NCBI GenBank assembly: GCA_943326825.2
Contig: CALPUT020000005.1
Span: 1 to 25,502, forward strand
Reading direction: 5' to 3'
From: Chryseobacterium gleum
GTDB taxonomy: Bacteria > Bacteroidota > Bacteroidia > Flavobacteriales_D > Crocinitomicaceae
Length of the DNA stretch: 25,502 nt
The notes under the pieces were generated by a model. That model did no database searches and was not told the origin of the DNA. It saw only the letters and a list, made by a program, of their open reading frames with translations. Below, in pieces: positions 24,510-25,502 of the stretch. The translations under genes and the position numbers were made by a program. How positions within the stretch are numbered: position 1 is the first letter of the stretch; each line of letters starts with the position of its first letter.

Positions 24510-24791
24510 TTAATGATAATCAACTATTTTAACATCATAAGCATCGTTATTCTCCCAAATAAAAATTATTCTCCATTGATTATTTATTCGAATACTGTAA
24601 TAATTTGAAAGATTTCCTTTTAGTTTCTCTAATCTATTTGCAGGAGGAATTCTTAAATCATTAATATCATTCGAATTGTTAATCATTCTCAGTTTTCTTC
24701 GAGCAACATTTTGAATTTCAATCGGGATTCTTTTTGAAACTATACCACTCCAAATTTTTTCTGATTCTTTTTCCCCAAATTCCTTAATCAT
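24510..24791 (-). CDS. higB: HigB family toxin (RelE-superfamily mRNA interferase)
   Basis: A 93-residue RelE/HigB-type toxin, expected to cut mRNA on the ribosome. Typical parts are NVARRKLRMINNSNDINDLR (about 28-47), PPANRLEKLKGN (about 49-60) and the core YSIRINNQWRIIFIW (about 65-79), ending in DVKIVDYH, the usual C-terminal strand with its histidine. Length is normal and no disruption is seen, so it looks active. The promoter and a palindromic operator lie directly upstream. Confidence 0.9.
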   Translation of the reverse strand: MIKEFGEKESEKIWSGIVSKRIPIEIQNVARRKLRMINNSNDINDLRIPPANRLEKLKGNLSNYYSIRINNQWRIIFIWENNDAYDVKIVDYH

Positions 24792-24804
24792 TAGAGATGT
24801 TTTG

Positions 24805-24847
24805 CGTTACTAACGTTAAAGGTATGTGTTTATTTTGTTAGAAACAA
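24805..24847 (-). promoter_or_regulatory. higBA promoter with overlapping palindromic operator
   Basis: On the minus strand TTG (24847-24845), 20 bases, then TACCTTTA (24824-24817) resembles the Bacteroidota promoter. Overlapping its downstream edge is CGTTACTAACG (24805-24815), an 11-base palindrome with a central C, which runs into TAACGTTA (24811-24818), a second palindrome. Repeated CGTTA half-sites over the expected transcription start suit repression by HigA or the HigBA complex. Confidence 0.5.
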
Positions 24848-24871
24848 AAATAAAATGAAAAATTTACACAG

Positions 24872-25502
24872 TTATATAATTTTAACTAATTGCTTCTTTC
24901 TCAAATAAAGTACATCAAAAAAGTAAATCACTCTGAGTGATAAAGTATTTAGTTGACTTGAAGTAAAAGTTGATTTAAAGTTTTTATCAAATTGATTGAT
25001 AATAGTTTGGCTATCGCTATTGATGTTGTTTTTCCATGAAAGTGTTGCAAAACTTCCAGGTGCAAATTGCCATTCAAAAAGCATGTTCACATTAATTGCA
25101 TTGAAATTGAAATCATGATTTTCTGTGTATTGTGTATCATCCAATAATTCGCCTTTATCTGAAAGATTATGGAAACTATCATAGTGACCTCTAACCCAAT
25201 AATGCCTTCCTATTAATGTTAAGGATAAGTTATTCTTAAACATATATCTGATATTGAAGTCATAAGATACATTTGTTAGATAGCGTACTCCAAAAATAAT
25301 GTCACCATTTGTATCAAAATTAACCCAACCTCTATCTTTATTGTCTTCTGAATAAGATACATTTGATGCAACAGTTAATTTATTTGAAAGTCTCATTTTA
25401 GGTCCACAACCAATTCCGAAAAATGGATTGTAACCAATTGATTCAGATATTAAACCTGTAGAACCACCCCAAAAATAAGCGTTATAAGTAAACTTTTTTC
25501 GA
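24872..25502 (-). CDS. DUF5916 family protein, C-terminal part
   Basis: The reading frame is open to the window edge; 210 codons including the stop lie inside, giving 209 residues. Alternating strands with aromatic ends (SLTLIGRHYWVRGHYDSFHN, then INVNMLFEWQFAPGSFATLSWKNN and a final IYFFDVLYLRKK) match the C-terminal barrel of Bacteroidota DUF5916 proteins, where F/Y-x-WQFAPGS and a terminal YFLDY-like strand recur. These are outer-membrane proteins of unknown function, often with an N-terminal carbohydrate-binding-like domain, which is outside the window. An internal ATG at 25396 is not a likely start because the coding pattern continues upstream of it. Confidence 0.75.
   Translation of the reverse strand, partial: RKKFTYNAYFWGGSTGLISESIGYNPFFGIGCGPKMRLSNKLTVASNVSYSEDNKDRGWVNFDTNGDIIFGVRYLTNVSYDFNIRYMFKNNLSLTLIGRHYWVRGHYDSFHNLSDKGELLDDTQYTENHDFNFNAINVNMLFEWQFAPGSFATLSWKNNINSDSQTIINQFDKNFKSTFTSSQLNTLSLRVIYFFDVLYLRKKQLVKII

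Noticed and set aside
1..25502. CRISPR arrays, tRNA or rRNA genes, prophage or defence islands
   Set aside because: I saw no regularly spaced repeats, cloverleaf-like segments, integrase or transposase genes. The only defence- or stress-type items are the Fic protein and higBA.

Overview
The window looks like chromosomal DNA of a Flavobacteriales bacterium (Bacteroidota), perhaps near the Crocinitomicaceae/Fluviicola group. The reasons are the very AT-rich sequence, the lack of Shine-Dalgarno sites, several copies of the Bacteroidota -7 promoter box TAnnTTTG, and lineage-typical families: bacillithiol BshC, a TonB receptor with a carboxypeptidase-regulatory-like N-terminus, a DUF5916 protein, fused isobutyryl-CoA mutase IcmF, and an acyltransferase pair like GlsA/GlsB. 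The genus is inference. I see no rRNA, tRNA, CRISPR array, intact insertion sequence or prophage.

Layout. 1-4500 (+): the end of a TauE/SafE permease, bshC, and a TonB-dependent receptor that ends in a strong hairpin. 4573-5547 (-): a Fic protein with a DNA-binding-like tail and an inverted repeat in its promoter region. 5683-9063 (+): icmF, followed by a terminator. 9191-12181 (-): a likely operon of S9 peptidase, a 58-residue single-span membrane protein and a GNAT acetyltransferase. 12290-14003 (+): a TatA/B-family protein and L-2-hydroxyglutarate oxidase (lhgO). 14016-15785 (-): a pirin carrying a Tat signal, then a GNAT with a cysteine-rich tail. 15890-16084 (-): a small orphan protein. 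16401-18946 (+): a tight three-gene set of secreted protein, ECF sigma factor and single-span anti-sigma-like protein. 18950-20706 (-): an O-acyltransferase and N-acyltransferase pair, probably for aminolipid synthesis. 21029-24187 (+): ABC ATPase, ABC-2 permease and Ppx/GppA phosphatase, with overlapping or abutting reading frames. 24199-24791 (-): a higBA toxin-antitoxin pair with a palindromic candidate operator. 24872-25502 (-): the C-terminus of a DUF5916 outer-membrane protein.

Most of the window is ordinary housekeeping and envelope biology. The points most worth a second look are: the repeat-like hairpins with loop GCGGAGT(C/A)GA, one of which supplies the last codons of a GNAT gene; -7 boxes so close to start codons that transcripts should be leaderless; a pirin routed to the Tat pathway; the secreted-protein/sigma/anti-sigma triad; and candidate operators for the Fic and HigBA systems. 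I found no convincing wholly new system. All family assignments rest on motif recognition, without database searches.
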